A stretch of DNA of 64,000 bases from Xylanibacter ruminicola Ga6B6. Lineage in GTDB: Bacteria; Bacteroidota; Bacteroidia; Bacteroidales; Bacteroidaceae. The notes under the pieces are model-generated. The model had not been told where the DNA came from and did no database searches. It saw nothing but the letters and a program-made list of their open reading frames with translations. Each line of letters starts with the position of its first letter. Position 1 is the stretch's first letter. Of this stretch, positions 18,701-26,587 are shown piece after piece. The position numbers were made by a program, and so were the translations under genes. The stretch lies in contig NZ_JHXD01000007.1 of the NCBI RefSeq assembly GCF_000687715.1, positions 1 through 64,000 on the forward strand, written 5' to 3'.

Positions 18701-20481
18701 GTACCCTGCAACAGTTCGTTATGTCCTGTGATAGATGCCAATGCATGTCCGTTTGCCAAGGTGGCTTCGGCATTCATCTGCTTCAAGTCCCAACTGCCAT
18801 ACTGCAACTGATATACCTTAGCACTGGCAGTCAGCTTGCTCTTGTTCGACAGGAAATCGGTACCATATCCCTTGGCCTTCACATCGGCTGTGAGGGTATA
18901 GATCGAGTCACGAGGCATAAAATGATGCAGATTCAGGCGGTTGATACTCACATCAGCATCGTAGCTCATAGCAGCAGTCAACAAGTCGCCTTTGGCATTA
19001 GTTGGTATGCTGGCGCTACCCTTCAGCTTTACTGTGCCTGCACCCTCGCGCAGTGTGAGATTGGTGGCATAGCGGGTGCCATCGGCCTTCAGCTTACCAT
19101 CTATCGCCATACCTGGCAAACGATAATCGCGCATAAAGGAAGGATCGGCCAAAGCCAAGGCAAAGTTCAGATTCTCGGTCTTGGCATTCAGGGCGATATC
19201 AGCCTTCAGCTTGGTGATATCTGTTACGTTATCAGCCGTACCAGTAGCTGTGATACGGAAGGCAGTTGGCAGATGGATGTTGAGTCCCGTAAACGCCATG
19301 TGCTGCATGTTACCATTAACAGAGCCCTTGATGCTGATGGGATGGTTAGGATAATTACGCACAAAGGCCTGTGGCATATCACCAGCAATGCGCATCACGT
19401 CCTGCTTACCTATCTGCGCATTCAAACGCAGCTTCATCGCACCAGGTTGTTGTTCATCGAAGGTATTAAAGTCCATCGCCAGCTCAGTCTCGATATCTGT
19501 ATCAGGCGTTTGCAATCTCAGCTGGGGAATGGTCAGTCGCTTGTCGTCCATCGTGACGCGGGCCGACAGGTGATTTACCTGCAAGCCGCTTTTCTCCTTC
19601 GCCCTCAGGTCCCTAATAATAAGAGAGGTGTTAGGCTCCACGTATTCAATCGAATCGATACGCAGGTTGATATCTGTAAGTGCCAGATGGTTATAATCCA
19701 GTCCGCTCACCTCTGGCTCGTAGCGGTTGTCGTAGTTCAGGCGTCCTTCGTTCCAATCCAGACTGCCCACTTTATAAATCTTGTTACCAAGGTCGGCCAG
19801 CACCTCGCGTGCCACTGCCCTACCCATATAGGCCTGGGCATTCAATGTGTCGCCTGGCAGGTGAACCATGAAACTACTCTTCAGGATACTCACCGAATCG
19901 GCATTTACTATCCATTTCATTGTCGATTCCGTGGTGTCAACAGCCGCTGTATCGCTCAGGGCGATATCCAGTTGGGCTTCTGAAAGTCGGGCACCATTCA
20001 CTTCTACGGTTTCCTGATCAAGGTCGATACCTTTCGACGATAGCCAAAGCTCCTGCAGATTACCTTTGATACGCAGGTCACCAATAAAGCCATTGGTATT
20101 CAGTTTGGCATCAGTCAGCGATAGCTCGTCTATCACCACACGCTTGCTAAACAAGGGTATCAAGCGCACATCGCACACCATCTTGCGCACATCGGCAATG
20201 GTGTCGGTCTGGTTAGCTATCGAATCATTCTTGGACGAGCCAAGCGGCAAAGCCGAGCGCGGGTGTAAAGCACGAAAGCCCTCGATGCCTAAGTCGAGCG
20301 GAAACTCCAGGCATACCCGTTCCACAGTGATGTCCATGCCCGTTTTCTCCGAGGCGACGGCGGCCACCTTCTTTACCGCCCAATTTTGCACAGGCGGCAA
20401 ATAAAGTAGCGCGGTTAAAATCACAATAAGCAGTATGGGTGTCAAAACCGCTACTCCCAACCACTTCAGGACTTTCTTCAT
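15763..20481 (-). CDS. tamB: TamB-like translocation/assembly module protein
   Basis: A 1572-residue AsmA/TamB-family protein spanning the periplasm. It has one N-terminal membrane helix (about residues 7-28), a very long repetitive beta-strand-rich region that in the family forms a hydrophobic groove, and the C-terminal TamB/DUF490 domain with the terminal segment EYRLNQDATKNLKLFYNQ. It is expected to work with the barrel encoded next, in lipid transport or outer-membrane protein insertion. Residues 75-85 (RSALPLGSSKN) are encoded by a dispersed repeat shared with the 39.05-kb locus and look like an insertion relative to the surrounding family sequence. It lies 4 bp after the pseudouridine synthase gene. 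Confidence 0.85.
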   Translation of the reverse strand: MKKVLKWLGVAVLTPILLIVILTALLYLPPVQNWAVKKVAAVASEKTGMDITVERVCLEFPLDLGIEGFRALHPRSALPLGSSKNDSIANQTDTIADVRKMVCDVRLIPLFSKRVVIDELSLTDAKLNTNGFIGDLRIKGNLQELWLSSKGIDLDQETVEVNGARLSEAQLDIALSDTAAVDTTESTMKWIVNADSVSILKSSFMVHLPGDTLNAQAYMGRAVAREVLADLGNKIYKVGSLDWNEGRLNYDNRYEPEVSGLDYNHLALTDINLRIDSIEYVEPNTSLIIRDLRAKEKSGLQVNHLSARVTMDDKRLTIPQLRLQTPDTDIETELAMDFNTFDEQQPGAMKLRLNAQIGKQDVMRIAGDMPQAFVRNYPNHPISIKGSVNGNMQHMAFTGLNIHLPTAFRITATGTADNVTDITKLKADIALNAKTENLNFALALADPSFMRDYRLPGMAIDGKLKADGTRYATNLTLREGAGTVKLKGSASIPTNAKGDLLTAAMSYDADVSINRLNLHHFMPRDSIYTLTADVKAKGYGTDFLSNKSKLTASAKVYQLQYGSWDLKQMNAEATLANGHALASITGHNELLQGTIGVDAMLNTKKLMATISADLDKADLYRMRLVDMPLAIGMCGSVDVVSDMKLTHRVTGLVDEIYIKGKNETLRPDFIGLHINTTVDTVIARIQSGDFIVKLDAHGNYERLLKKLSILGDSTMAQIDKRIIDQPAIKRLLPEMKLHVESKRDNPMASLLKALDVQFKELMLDVNTSPVTGINGQSYLYSLVYDSTRIDTIRLNLTQKGDRLTYQGQVRNNKRNPQFIFNALIDGTVHQHGALVGLRFFDQHEKMGLRLGVTAEMESDGIRFKLLPERPTIGYKEFNLNKDNFLFMGRNKRLQAKVDLIADDKTGIKLYTENQDSTMLQDITLSVNSFDLGELTSVIPYLPRITGKLNGDYHILQDKNENISVASDMAVRQMTYEGSPIGNISTELVYLMKEDDTHAVEARLMLDDEEFGLLSGIYKSQGEGFIDANFTMTRLPLSLVNGFVPDQLVGLEGYGEGSVTIRGTTTHPEVNGEMYVDSAYLVSIPYGIRMRFDNDPVRIVGSKLMLENFGLYSSNNDLLNLMGNIDFSDTEHIMMDMRMRANNFLLINSKRQAKSVAWGKAYVNFMSRLQGPLEALNMRGRLDVLGSTDMTYMLLDSPLSTDNRLDELVKFTDFSDSTTTVVTRPTPSGLNVDLTINVSQGAHVVCALNVDESNYVDLMGGGDLRMKYNAEGINLTGRYTLSSGEMKYSLPVIPLKTFTVKEGSYVEFTGDPMNPKLNITATERTKANVTNEAGGTRSVLFDCGVIITKTLNDMGLEFIIDAPEDQTVSGELTTMSKEERGKMAVAMLTTGMYLADTNTSAFSMNSALSSFLQSEINTIAGSALKTLDLSLGIDNTTDASGAMHTDYSFKFAKRFFNNRLRIELGGKVSSGANDAMGGQNQSFFDNVTMEYRLNQDATKNLKLFYNQNVYDWLEGYTGEYGIGFVWRRKLNSLMDVFSFWKKEQPMLMPRTTTPRDTIRRDSVPATNRERHAK
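20227..20259 (-). repeat. Dispersed hairpin repeat inside tamB
   Basis: 33 bp matching 39052-39084 at 32 of 33 positions in inverse orientation. It contains two small hairpins, CGGC-TTT-GCCG and CTTGG-N5-CCAAG. In both places it is read in the same frame and gives RSALPLG(S/L)SKN. Confidence 0.8.
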
Positions 20482-20485
20482 TTGT

Positions 20486-21157
20486 TTATCTGGTTGATGC
20501 AGCCTGCCACAACGGGTCGTTGGGCAACGGTGCCTCTACGATAATGGTTTCTTTCGAAACAGGATGTACGAACTCCACCCTTCGCGACATGAGCGAGATA
20601 CTGCCATCTGGATTGCTGCGAGGCGCACCATATTTCAGATCGCCCTTGATGGGACAGCCCATAGCAGCCAACTGACAGCGTATCTGGTGATGACGACCCG
20701 TCATCAGGTTCACCTCAAGCACCGTATAGTTATCCGTCTGTCCTATCACACGATACTTCAACAGGGCTTTCTTGGCATTGGGGCGCTCCTTATCGTAGGC
20801 ATAGCTCTTGTTCTGTTTCTCGTTACGCACCAGCCAATGTTCCAGTGTTCCCTCGAGGGCCTTAGGACGATTTTTTACTATCGCCCAGTAGGTTTTATGC
20901 ACCTGCCCCTCGGCAAACATCTTGTTCAATCGGGTAAGCGCTTTCGAGGTACGGGCAAACACCACCAGCCCCGAAACAGGACGATCCAGGCGGTGCACCA
21001 CACCCAGGAAAACAGCACCTGGCTTGGCGTACTTTTCTTTGATATAGTCTTTCACCAATTCAGAAAGGGGGCGATCGCCAGTCTTATCGCCCTGTACGAT
21101 CTCCCCACTCTGTTTGTTGACTATGATGATATGGTTGTCTTCGTAAACGACCTCCAT
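20486..21157 (-). CDS. RluA-family pseudouridine synthase
   Basis: Predicted to isomerise uridine to pseudouridine in rRNA or tRNA. The 223-residue protein has the catalytic motif HRLDRPVSGL (about residues 56-65) with the catalytic aspartate, and the C-terminal LMTGRHHQIRCQLA segment typical of the RluA/RsuA superfamily. It lacks an S4 domain, like the short RluA/RluC-related enzymes. The ATG at 21157 is chosen over a TTG three codons upstream because the family starts close to this point. It lies within the TetR-fabG-RluA-tamB-barrel operon. Target uridine cannot be inferred. Confidence 0.88.
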   Translation of the reverse strand: MEVVYEDNHIIIVNKQSGEIVQGDKTGDRPLSELVKDYIKEKYAKPGAVFLGVVHRLDRPVSGLVVFARTSKALTRLNKMFAEGQVHKTYWAIVKNRPKALEGTLEHWLVRNEKQNKSYAYDKERPNAKKALLKYRVIGQTDNYTVLEVNLMTGRHHQIRCQLAAMGCPIKGDLKYGAPRSNPDGSISLMSRRVEFVHPVSKETIIVEAPLPNDPLWQAASTR

Positions 21158-21170
21158 AATTATCAATTGA

Positions 21171-21908
21171 TTACATGTTCATACCACCATCAACCTGGAT
21201 AACCTGACCACTTACATAGCTTGAGAGGTCAGAAGCCAGGAAGGTAGCAACGTTAGCGATATCCTCAACCTGACCACCACGACGCAGAGGAATCTTGTTG
21301 ATCCACTCCTTACGGATATCGTCGGGCAGAGCCTGAGTCATTGCTGTATCGATGAAACCAGGAGCGATGGCGTTAGCACGGATACCCTTAGGACCCATCT
21401 CCTGACCGATACTCTTAGCCAGAGCAATCAAACCAGCCTTTGAAGCAGCATAGTTAGCCTGGCCAGCGTTACCATGAACACCTACTACCGAAGCCATGTT
21501 GATGATAGAACCACCACGCTGACGCATCATAACGGGTACACAAGCGTGAATGAAATTGAAGGCCGACTTCAGGTTTACTGCGATTACAGCATCCCACTGC
21601 TGCTCAGTCATACGCAGCATCAGTCCGTCCTTGGTGATACCAGCATTGTTAACCAGAATATCGATTGATCCGAACTCTTCCTTTACAGCCTTAACTACTT
21701 CCTCGGTCTGAGCAAAGTCGGCAGCGTTCGAAGCATAGCTCTTAGCCTTTACACCCAGAGCAGCAATTTCCTTTTCGGTCTCCTCGTTCACCTCAAGGTC
21801 GGTGAATGCGATGTTACAGCCTTCAGAGGCATACTTCAGTGCGATAGCCTTTCCGATACCGCGTGCAGCACCTGTAATCAGCGCTGTCTTACCTTCTAAT
21901 AATCCCAT
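21171..21908 (-). CDS. fabG: 3-oxoacyl-[acyl-carrier-protein] reductase
   Basis: NADPH-dependent reductase of the fatty-acid elongation cycle, cytosolic. The 245-residue short-chain dehydrogenase has the TGAARGIGKAI cofactor motif at residues 13-23, the NNAG motif, catalytic Ser in NMASVVGVHGN, YAASK (Tyr-x-x-x-Lys) and the C-terminal GQVIQVDGGMNM that is typical of FabG. Length and motifs fit a true FabG rather than a generic SDR. It follows a TetR regulator by 32 bp and precedes the pseudouridine synthase. Confidence 0.93.
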   Translation of the reverse strand: MGLLEGKTALITGAARGIGKAIALKYASEGCNIAFTDLEVNEETEKEIAALGVKAKSYASNAADFAQTEEVVKAVKEEFGSIDILVNNAGITKDGLMLRMTEQQWDAVIAVNLKSAFNFIHACVPVMMRQRGGSIINMASVVGVHGNAGQANYAASKAGLIALAKSIGQEMGPKGIRANAIAPGFIDTAMTQALPDDIRKEWINKIPLRRGGQVEDIANVATFLASDLSSYVSGQVIQVDGGMNM

Positions 21909-21940
21909 AATTGTTTTCTATTATTAATAATGTGTAATGT

Positions 21941-22534
21941 TTATCTTTTCTGAATCTTTCCCAGCGCGCCATAAACCACCTTGGCCACCTGGGGTTTGGT
22001 ATCCTCTTCCTTCATACCATGGGCAATACGTCCATATATATAAGGTACTTCGAGGCCCTTGATACAATAGTGTGTAATATCAGCCACCAGGTCCACGTTG
22101 TCGATATCAAACTCGCCATCGTCCTTACCCTCGGCATAAACCTTGCGGAACAGCTCAATCTCGGCATCGTCGAAATGGCGACGCACTTTCTCTACCATCC
22201 AGATGTTACGGAAGAACTCTGCACGCAGGTTACCGTTACGTACCACCGTTTCGCGAATCATACTGAGATGGGTATAGATCAGCTCGATAATCTTGTCCTG
22301 TGGACGGATCTTTCGGGCAGCCACCTCATCGAGTTTATCGCTCAATCGCTCCAACTCGCTCTCGATAACAGCATAGTAGATTTCCTCTTTCGACTTAAAA
22401 TAGGTATATAGCGTACGACGCCCCTTACCCGATTGCAGGGCAATATCGTTCATCGTCGTATTCTCCAGTCCGTTCTTGGCGAACAGCTGGCGTGCTACAT
22501 CTACCAGTTTCTGTCTTGTCTTGGATATAGACAT
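21941..22534 (-). CDS. TetR/AcrR-family transcriptional regulator
   Basis: A 197-residue DNA-binding regulator. The N-terminal HTH (residues about 5-50; FAKNGLENTTMNDIALQSGKGRRTLYTYFKSKEEIY) is characteristic of TetR; the C-terminal helical ligand domain is unspecific. It is the first gene of an operon with fabG, RluA-type synthase, tamB and the TamA/BamA-like barrel, which suggests a link to membrane-lipid or envelope homeostasis, perhaps autoregulation through fabG. The ligand is unknown. Confidence 0.88.
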   Translation of the reverse strand: MSISKTRQKLVDVARQLFAKNGLENTTMNDIALQSGKGRRTLYTYFKSKEEIYYAVIESELERLSDKLDEVAARKIRPQDKIIELIYTHLSMIRETVVRNGNLRAEFFRNIWMVEKVRRHFDDAEIELFRKVYAEGKDDGEFDIDNVDLVADITHYCIKGLEVPYIYGRIAHGMKEEDTKPQVAKVVYGALGKIQKR

Positions 22535-22581
22535 GTCTGTTTCCTCCTAAATTTTAAAATTGCACACTATTCTACGATGTG

Positions 22582-22612
22582 CAAAAGTAAGCCTTTTATT
22601 TGAAACTGACAA
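22582..22612 (-). promoter_or_regulatory. Promoter of the TetR-fabG-tamB operon
   Basis: Minus-strand TTG (22612-22610), 20-bp spacer, TACTTTTG (22589-22582). Confidence 0.8.
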
Positions 22613-22670
22613 GAAAAACGAGGAAAAATATTACAAAAACAACAAATTTACAAAAAAATGGCCGAAAAAT

Positions 22671-22701
22671 TTGGTCAATTCAAAAAATAGTCGTACCTTT
22701 G
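22671..22701 (+). promoter_or_regulatory. Promoter of initiator tRNA-Met
   Basis: TTG (22671-22673), 20-bp spacer, TACCTTTG (22694-22701), 46 nt before the mature tRNA 5' end. Confidence 0.85.
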
Positions 22702-22747
22702 CACCCGCAAATCAGGAAACACCCTGAAATGCAGCGAAAATTAACAT

Positions 22748-22820
22748 CGCGGAGTGGAGCAGTTGGTAGCTCGCCAGGCTCATAACCTGGAGGTCGCACG
22801 TTCGAATCCTGCCTCCGCAA
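22748..22820 (+). tRNA. Initiator tRNA-fMet (CAT)
   Basis: 73-nt cloverleaf with anticodon loop CTCATAA. Initiator hallmarks are present: a C1-A72 mismatch (CGCGGAG / CTCCGCA), A11-U24 in the D stem and discriminator A. The anticodon stem shows AGG/CCT at 29-31/39-41 instead of the usual GGG/CCC. CCA is not encoded. Confidence 0.93.
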
Positions 22821-22831
22821 CTAACGAGGAG

Positions 22832-22858
22832 ATGCAAGCTGAAAAGCTTGCATTTTTT
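22832..22858 (+). terminator. Terminator of tRNA-fMet
   Basis: 9-bp stem ATGCAAGCT / AGCTTGCAT with a GAAA tetraloop followed by a T run. It starts 11 nt after the tRNA. Confidence 0.88.
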
Positions 22859-22903
22859 GTTTGTATCTCCCACCCCGACTTACTGCAAGATTAAACTGCA
22901 TAC

Positions 22904-22951
22904 AAAAAAAATGATCCGATCGTCAGGGCTTAGGCCCTCGACAATCGGATT
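22904..22951 (-). terminator. Terminator of the lytic transglycosylase gene
   Basis: Minus-strand stem AATCCGAT...AGGGC / GCCCT...ATCGGATC around a short TTAG-type loop, followed by ATTTTTTTTG. It is placed 8 nt after the stop codon of the SLT gene. Confidence 0.85.
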
Positions 22952-22958
22952 ATCAGAT

Positions 22959-23405
22959 TTACTTTTTCATTCTTGCTATAACCTTTCGGTAGTAACTGTT
23001 AGTAGTTTTTATACCATAATTCATACCACCATTCCAAGAACGTATAGCCTTCTCGACGCTGTTCTCCGGGTTAAAATAGCTTTGAATCAACAGAAACATC
23101 TCCTTCGATTTTTCTACACTATAACGATCGTCTAAAGTGTAGCGCTTCTTACTTTTGCGTTTACTCAGGATGTTATTGCATTCCTTAACGAGTACTGGAG
23201 TAATCTGCATCGCGCCTACTGAGTTTCCACTCACGGCTCGGGGATTTCCTTCGCTTTCAACTTTAATGATAGCATCCATCACTGGATTCCAGTCAAAGCC
23301 TAACGCTTTTTTGCTCCGAGTAGCAAAATCTTCGGCCGAAACCGATAAAGTTACTAAAAACAGAGCCATTAAGCTCAAACCAGTCTTCTTAATAAAACCA
23401 ATCAT
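22959..23405 (-). CDS. Small secreted lytic transglycosylase (SLT domain)
   Basis: Predicted periplasmic enzyme of 148 residues that would cleave peptidoglycan glycan strands. The signal peptide is MIGFIKKTGLSLMALFLVTL followed by SVSA. The SLT signature is visible: the catalytic Glu in IIKVESEGNPRAVSGNSVGAMQ, then MQITP, and the later SWNGGMNYG motif. It is only a single small catalytic domain, without LysM or other wall-binding parts. It has a long, structured 5' leader of about 130 nt and its own terminator, so it is monocistronic. Confidence 0.88.
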   Translation of the reverse strand: MIGFIKKTGLSLMALFLVTLSVSAEDFATRSKKALGFDWNPVMDAIIKVESEGNPRAVSGNSVGAMQITPVLVKECNNILSKRKSKKRYTLDDRYSVEKSKEMFLLIQSYFNPENSVEKAIRSWNGGMNYGIKTTNSYYRKVIARMKK

Positions 23406-23539
23406 AATTCTCTATACTTTAGGCGGAGGGTTCTCGCGAACAAACCGCGTTATCCTTTAGATAAATTCATTGAAATTGAGAGTACCGACTTCACGTCGGA
23501 ATTGCGTTCATATCAGCGCTTAGTTACGCTTAACTGGCG

Positions 23540-23571
23540 CAAAGATACGACGAATAACCCAACCTCCCAAA
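23540..23571 (-). promoter_or_regulatory. Promoter of the SLT gene, with a 130-nt structured leader
   Basis: Minus-strand TTTG (23571-23568), 20-bp spacer, TATCTTTG (23547-23540). Transcription would start near 23535, leaving about 130 nt before the ATG at 23405. That leader contains several small hairpins, for example CCGAC-N5-GTCGG and CGCG-N7-CGCG. No known riboswitch is recognised. Confidence 0.7.
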
Positions 23572-23632
23572 TATTTTCAGGTTTTTTAAGCATTATTGGG
23601 AAGTTTCACGATTTAAATCAAGTATTGTATTT

Positions 23633-26206
23633 TTATTCTAAATCCACCACTGTTATGCCTGCGCCACCAAACTGCACATGCTCATCACGATAGTGCGAAA
23701 CGTTAGGAATAGTGCCTAAATACTGCCTGATTAGCTGTCGTAAAATTCCTGTTCCAGTACCATGCAGAATGCGCACTCTGCTCACACCTACCAGTATAGC
23801 ATCGTCTATAAAATAGGTAATAGCGTTAATAGCCTCGTCGCCACGCATACCTCGTACATCTATATCCTGTTTAAAGTTCAGTTTGCGATTATCAATCACA
23901 TTGCGGGTATCCTTCGATACCACGCCATACGACCCGGCAATATTACTGTTACGTTCCTCGGCCTTGGTCATCTGCTCCTTGGGTTTCTCGGCATGTTCCA
24001 GACGCTCCAAGCGCATCTTGGTTTTCATGCCACCAAATACAACCACAGCCTTTCCGCCATCGATACTGTCGATAACACCCACACTGGTAAGGCCTTTGAT
24101 ACGTACGGTATCGCCAACTGCCAATGGCGCCTGGCTAGCGCTAGCATTACTAGAAATACTAGTATCTCTAGTGCTGGCCGCGGCCGATTCGGCCGCTTTA
24201 CTAGATTTTTCCTGCTTACGCTTTTCTCTGCGCTCCTTACGTTCCTGAATCTGGCGCATCTTCTTGGCAATGGCCTCATCAGTAGCACGGGTATCAACCT
24301 GGGCCAACTCTTCCTTAAAGGTATCCAGCTCCTCGCGAATCTTGCGGGTACGCTCCTTCTCGGCCTGAGCCTCACGTATCTCACGGATGGCGTTTTCAAT
24401 CTTCTTGTTACTCTCGCGCAACAGCTCCTCGGCCTGCTCTCTGGCCTTACGCAGAATAGCCTTGCGCTCTGCTTCAATCTCTTCTACAGCAGCCTCCAGA
24501 CGCTCGCCGCTGGCCTGCAGTTTCTTCTCGTGCTGGTGAATGGTCTGTCGTTTACCCTCCCAGTAACGCTTATCGCGCACAATATCCTGCAGGTATTTAT
24601 CACTCTGGATATAATCCTGACCCACGATATCGCTGGCATCCTTAATCACCTCTTCGGGGATACCCGTCTTACGGGCAATCTCGATGGCAAAGCTCGAACC
24701 AGGCTGACCAATCGACAGCTGGAACAAGGCCTGCATCTCATGTCGGTCGTACAGCATGGCGCCATTCACCACACCCTCGTGATCGTCGGCAAAATGCTTC
24801 AGGTTCTGATAGTGAGTGGTAATCACACCAAAGGTACGCTTCTTCCAGAACTGCTTCAGCATGGCCTCGGCAATAGCACCACCAATGGCGGGCTCGGTAC
24901 CGCTACCAAACTCATCTATCAGCAACAGCGAGCGCTCGCCAGCCTGTTTCATCATCTGCTTCATGTTCATCAGATGACTCGAGTAGGTACTCAGATCGTT
25001 CTCGATGCTCTGCTCATCGCCGATATCAATCATGATACTCTCGAAGATACCTGCGGTAGAGCGATCACCGATAGGAACAGGCAAGCCGCACTGCAACATA
25101 TATTGCAGCAAGCCAACCGTTTTCAGGCATACCGATTTACCACCAGCATTAGGACCACTGATAAGCAGCAGTCGCTTTGCACGGTTCAGCATAATATCCA
25201 GAGGCACCACATGCCCACCCTTCTTCTCCAGCGAGAGCTGCAGCAAGGGATGGATGGCACGAATCCAGTCGATAACAGGTTCGGCCTTTACGGTTGGTTC
25301 AAAAGCCTGAGTCAGCTCAGCCCACTTGGCCTTGGCCTGAATCAGGTCGATCATAGCCAACAGCTGATACGAGTCGATTATCTCGCGCACGTGCGGGCGT
25401 ACCTCATCAGTAAATACCGTCAGAATACGAATCACCTCACGACGCTCCTCAGCCTCCAGCTGTCGCACCTTATTGTTTGCCTCAACCACTTCGGTTGGCT
25501 CAATAAACACCGTCTTACCAGTAGCACTCTCATCGTGCACAATACCGTTAATACGGCGCTTTACCTGTGGAGCCACTGGTATCACCAGTCGTCCGTCACG
25601 CATAGCGGGGGCTGCATCCTTATCTACCAACCCATCGCGCTGGGCCGCATGTAATATAGTATATAATGTACGCGAGATACTACCCTGCGTTTTCTCTAAG
25701 TCGTGACGGATACCAGCCAGCGTCATCGAGGCCGAATCCTTTACCTTACCAAATTTATCCAGAATAGAGTCGATACGACGAATCATAGCGGGGAAGGTAG
25801 CCACGCCATCAGTTAAACGGTACAGGGCCGGATACGGATACACCACCTCGCCGTTAGGTTTCTCGTCGCCATCGCGCTGCAAAAAGCGCACAATGTTGGC
25901 AATTGTTTCCAACGAGCGACGCAAATCCCACACCTCATCCTCTTCAAGATGGGTATTCTCCAATCGTATGCGCGCAATGCTCTCGCGCACATCAAAGAAG
26001 TATTGCATGGGAAAATCATCGTGTTCGGCAGTCAACCTACGGAACTCGCGCACCTGCGTTAACCATTCATTTACTACATCGGCATCAACCGAGAAAGCCA
26101 TTTCGTCGACTTTCTCCTGCCCCAAGGTGCTCTGGCAACGTGCCTTCAGCAACCTACGAATCTCATCGAATCCGAGCTTACGCTCAAAGTTATTTGGATA
26201 AATCAC
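23633..26206 (-). CDS. mutS2: Endonuclease MutS2
   Basis: MutS2 acts on branched DNA and collided ribosomes, not classical mismatch repair. The 857-residue protein has the MutS core (domain III/lever), Walker A LLISGPNAGGKSVCLKT, the MutS signature LLIDEFGSGTEP, a long coiled coil (about residues 520-640), a KOW-like part and the C-terminal Smr nuclease domain with DVRGMRGDEA and HGTGTGIL. The start chosen is GTG at 26206 (V-I-Y-P-N-N-F), which is where the family begins. A further in-frame TTG at 26242 lies upstream of the promoter and cannot be used. The mRNA is probably leaderless. Confidence 0.9.
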   Translation of the reverse strand: MIYPNNFERKLGFDEIRRLLKARCQSTLGQEKVDEMAFSVDADVVNEWLTQVREFRRLTAEHDDFPMQYFFDVRESIARIRLENTHLEEDEVWDLRRSLETIANIVRFLQRDGDEKPNGEVVYPYPALYRLTDGVATFPAMIRRIDSILDKFGKVKDSASMTLAGIRHDLEKTQGSISRTLYTILHAAQRDGLVDKDAAPAMRDGRLVIPVAPQVKRRINGIVHDESATGKTVFIEPTEVVEANNKVRQLEAEERREVIRILTVFTDEVRPHVREIIDSYQLLAMIDLIQAKAKWAELTQAFEPTVKAEPVIDWIRAIHPLLQLSLEKKGGHVVPLDIMLNRAKRLLLISGPNAGGKSVCLKTVGLLQYMLQCGLPVPIGDRSTAGIFESIMIDIGDEQSIENDLSTYSSHLMNMKQMMKQAGERSLLLIDEFGSGTEPAIGGAIAEAMLKQFWKKRTFGVITTHYQNLKHFADDHEGVVNGAMLYDRHEMQALFQLSIGQPGSSFAIEIARKTGIPEEVIKDASDIVGQDYIQSDKYLQDIVRDKRYWEGKRQTIHQHEKKLQASGERLEAAVEEIEAERKAILRKAREQAEELLRESNKKIENAIREIREAQAEKERTRKIREELDTFKEELAQVDTRATDEAIAKKMRQIQERKERREKRKQEKSSKAAESAAASTRDTSISSNASASQAPLAVGDTVRIKGLTSVGVIDSIDGGKAVVVFGGMKTKMRLERLEHAEKPKEQMTKAEERNSNIAGSYGVVSKDTRNVIDNRKLNFKQDIDVRGMRGDEAINAITYFIDDAILVGVSRVRILHGTGTGILRQLIRQYLGTIPNVSHYRDEHVQFGGAGITVVDLE

Positions 26207-26211
26207 GGGTG

Positions 26212-26243
26212 CAAAGGTACGAATAAGTGAGTAAAATACCAAA
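26212..26243 (-). promoter_or_regulatory. Promoter of mutS2
   Basis: Minus-strand TTTG (26243-26240), 20-bp spacer, TACCTTTG (26219-26212). Only five bases (CACCC) separate the -7 box from the GTG start. Confidence 0.82.
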
Positions 26244-26353
26244 TTTATTTGGGTATTTTCGAGCGTGAGTACCTTCGAGCTTACTCAAAAGTACGCATTT
26301 TCGGGCGAAAAACCACTAATTTTGCAATTTATTTATAAAAAGTTAGCGAAAAA

Positions 26354-26385
26354 TTTGTTTATTCCAAAAATTCTCCTTACCTTTG
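26354..26385 (+). promoter_or_regulatory. Promoter of tRNA-Ser
   Basis: TTTG (26354-26357), 20-bp spacer, TACCTTTG (26378-26385), 27 nt before the mature tRNA. Confidence 0.85.
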
Positions 26386-26412
26386 CACCCGCTTTCGAGA
26401 CAGAAGAGCACT

Positions 26413-26497
26413 GGAGAGATGGTAGAGTGGTCGATTACAGTAGTCTTGAAAACTACCGTGCTGAGAGGCACCGGGGGTTCGAATCCCTCTCTCTCCG
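26413..26497 (+). tRNA. tRNA-Ser (TGA)
   Basis: 85-nt class II tRNA with acceptor GGAGAGA/TCTCTCC, discriminator G, anticodon loop CTTGAAA giving TGA, long variable arm and T-arm GGTTCGAATCC. CCA is not encoded. Confidence 0.95.
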
Positions 26498-26503
26498 CTG
26501 AAT

Positions 26504-26544
26504 AATCCGCGTAACTGATTAACAAATTAAGTTACGCGGATTTT
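26504..26544 (+). terminator. Terminator of tRNA-Ser
   Basis: 13-bp perfect stem (AATCCGCGTAACT / AGTTACGCGGATT), 13-nt AT-rich loop, then a short T run. Confidence 0.82.
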
Positions 26545-26587
26545 CTGTATGTTCAAAGTGCAATGTTGATAGTTAAAGTTTTATAGC

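Noticed and set aside
18391..19983. A 530-codon open frame opposite tamB
   Set aside because: Antisense shadow of tamB with no domain and no promoter or start context.
23762..25654. A 630-codon open frame on the plus strand opposite mutS2
   Set aside because: It lies entirely antisense to mutS2, whose motifs are clear; the translated sequence is low-complexity Leu/His/Gln-rich as expected of a shadow frame.
26545..26587. Fluoride riboswitch upstream of crcB
   Set aside because: Only about 45 bp are available after the tRNA-Ser terminator and the conserved riboswitch core is not seen.
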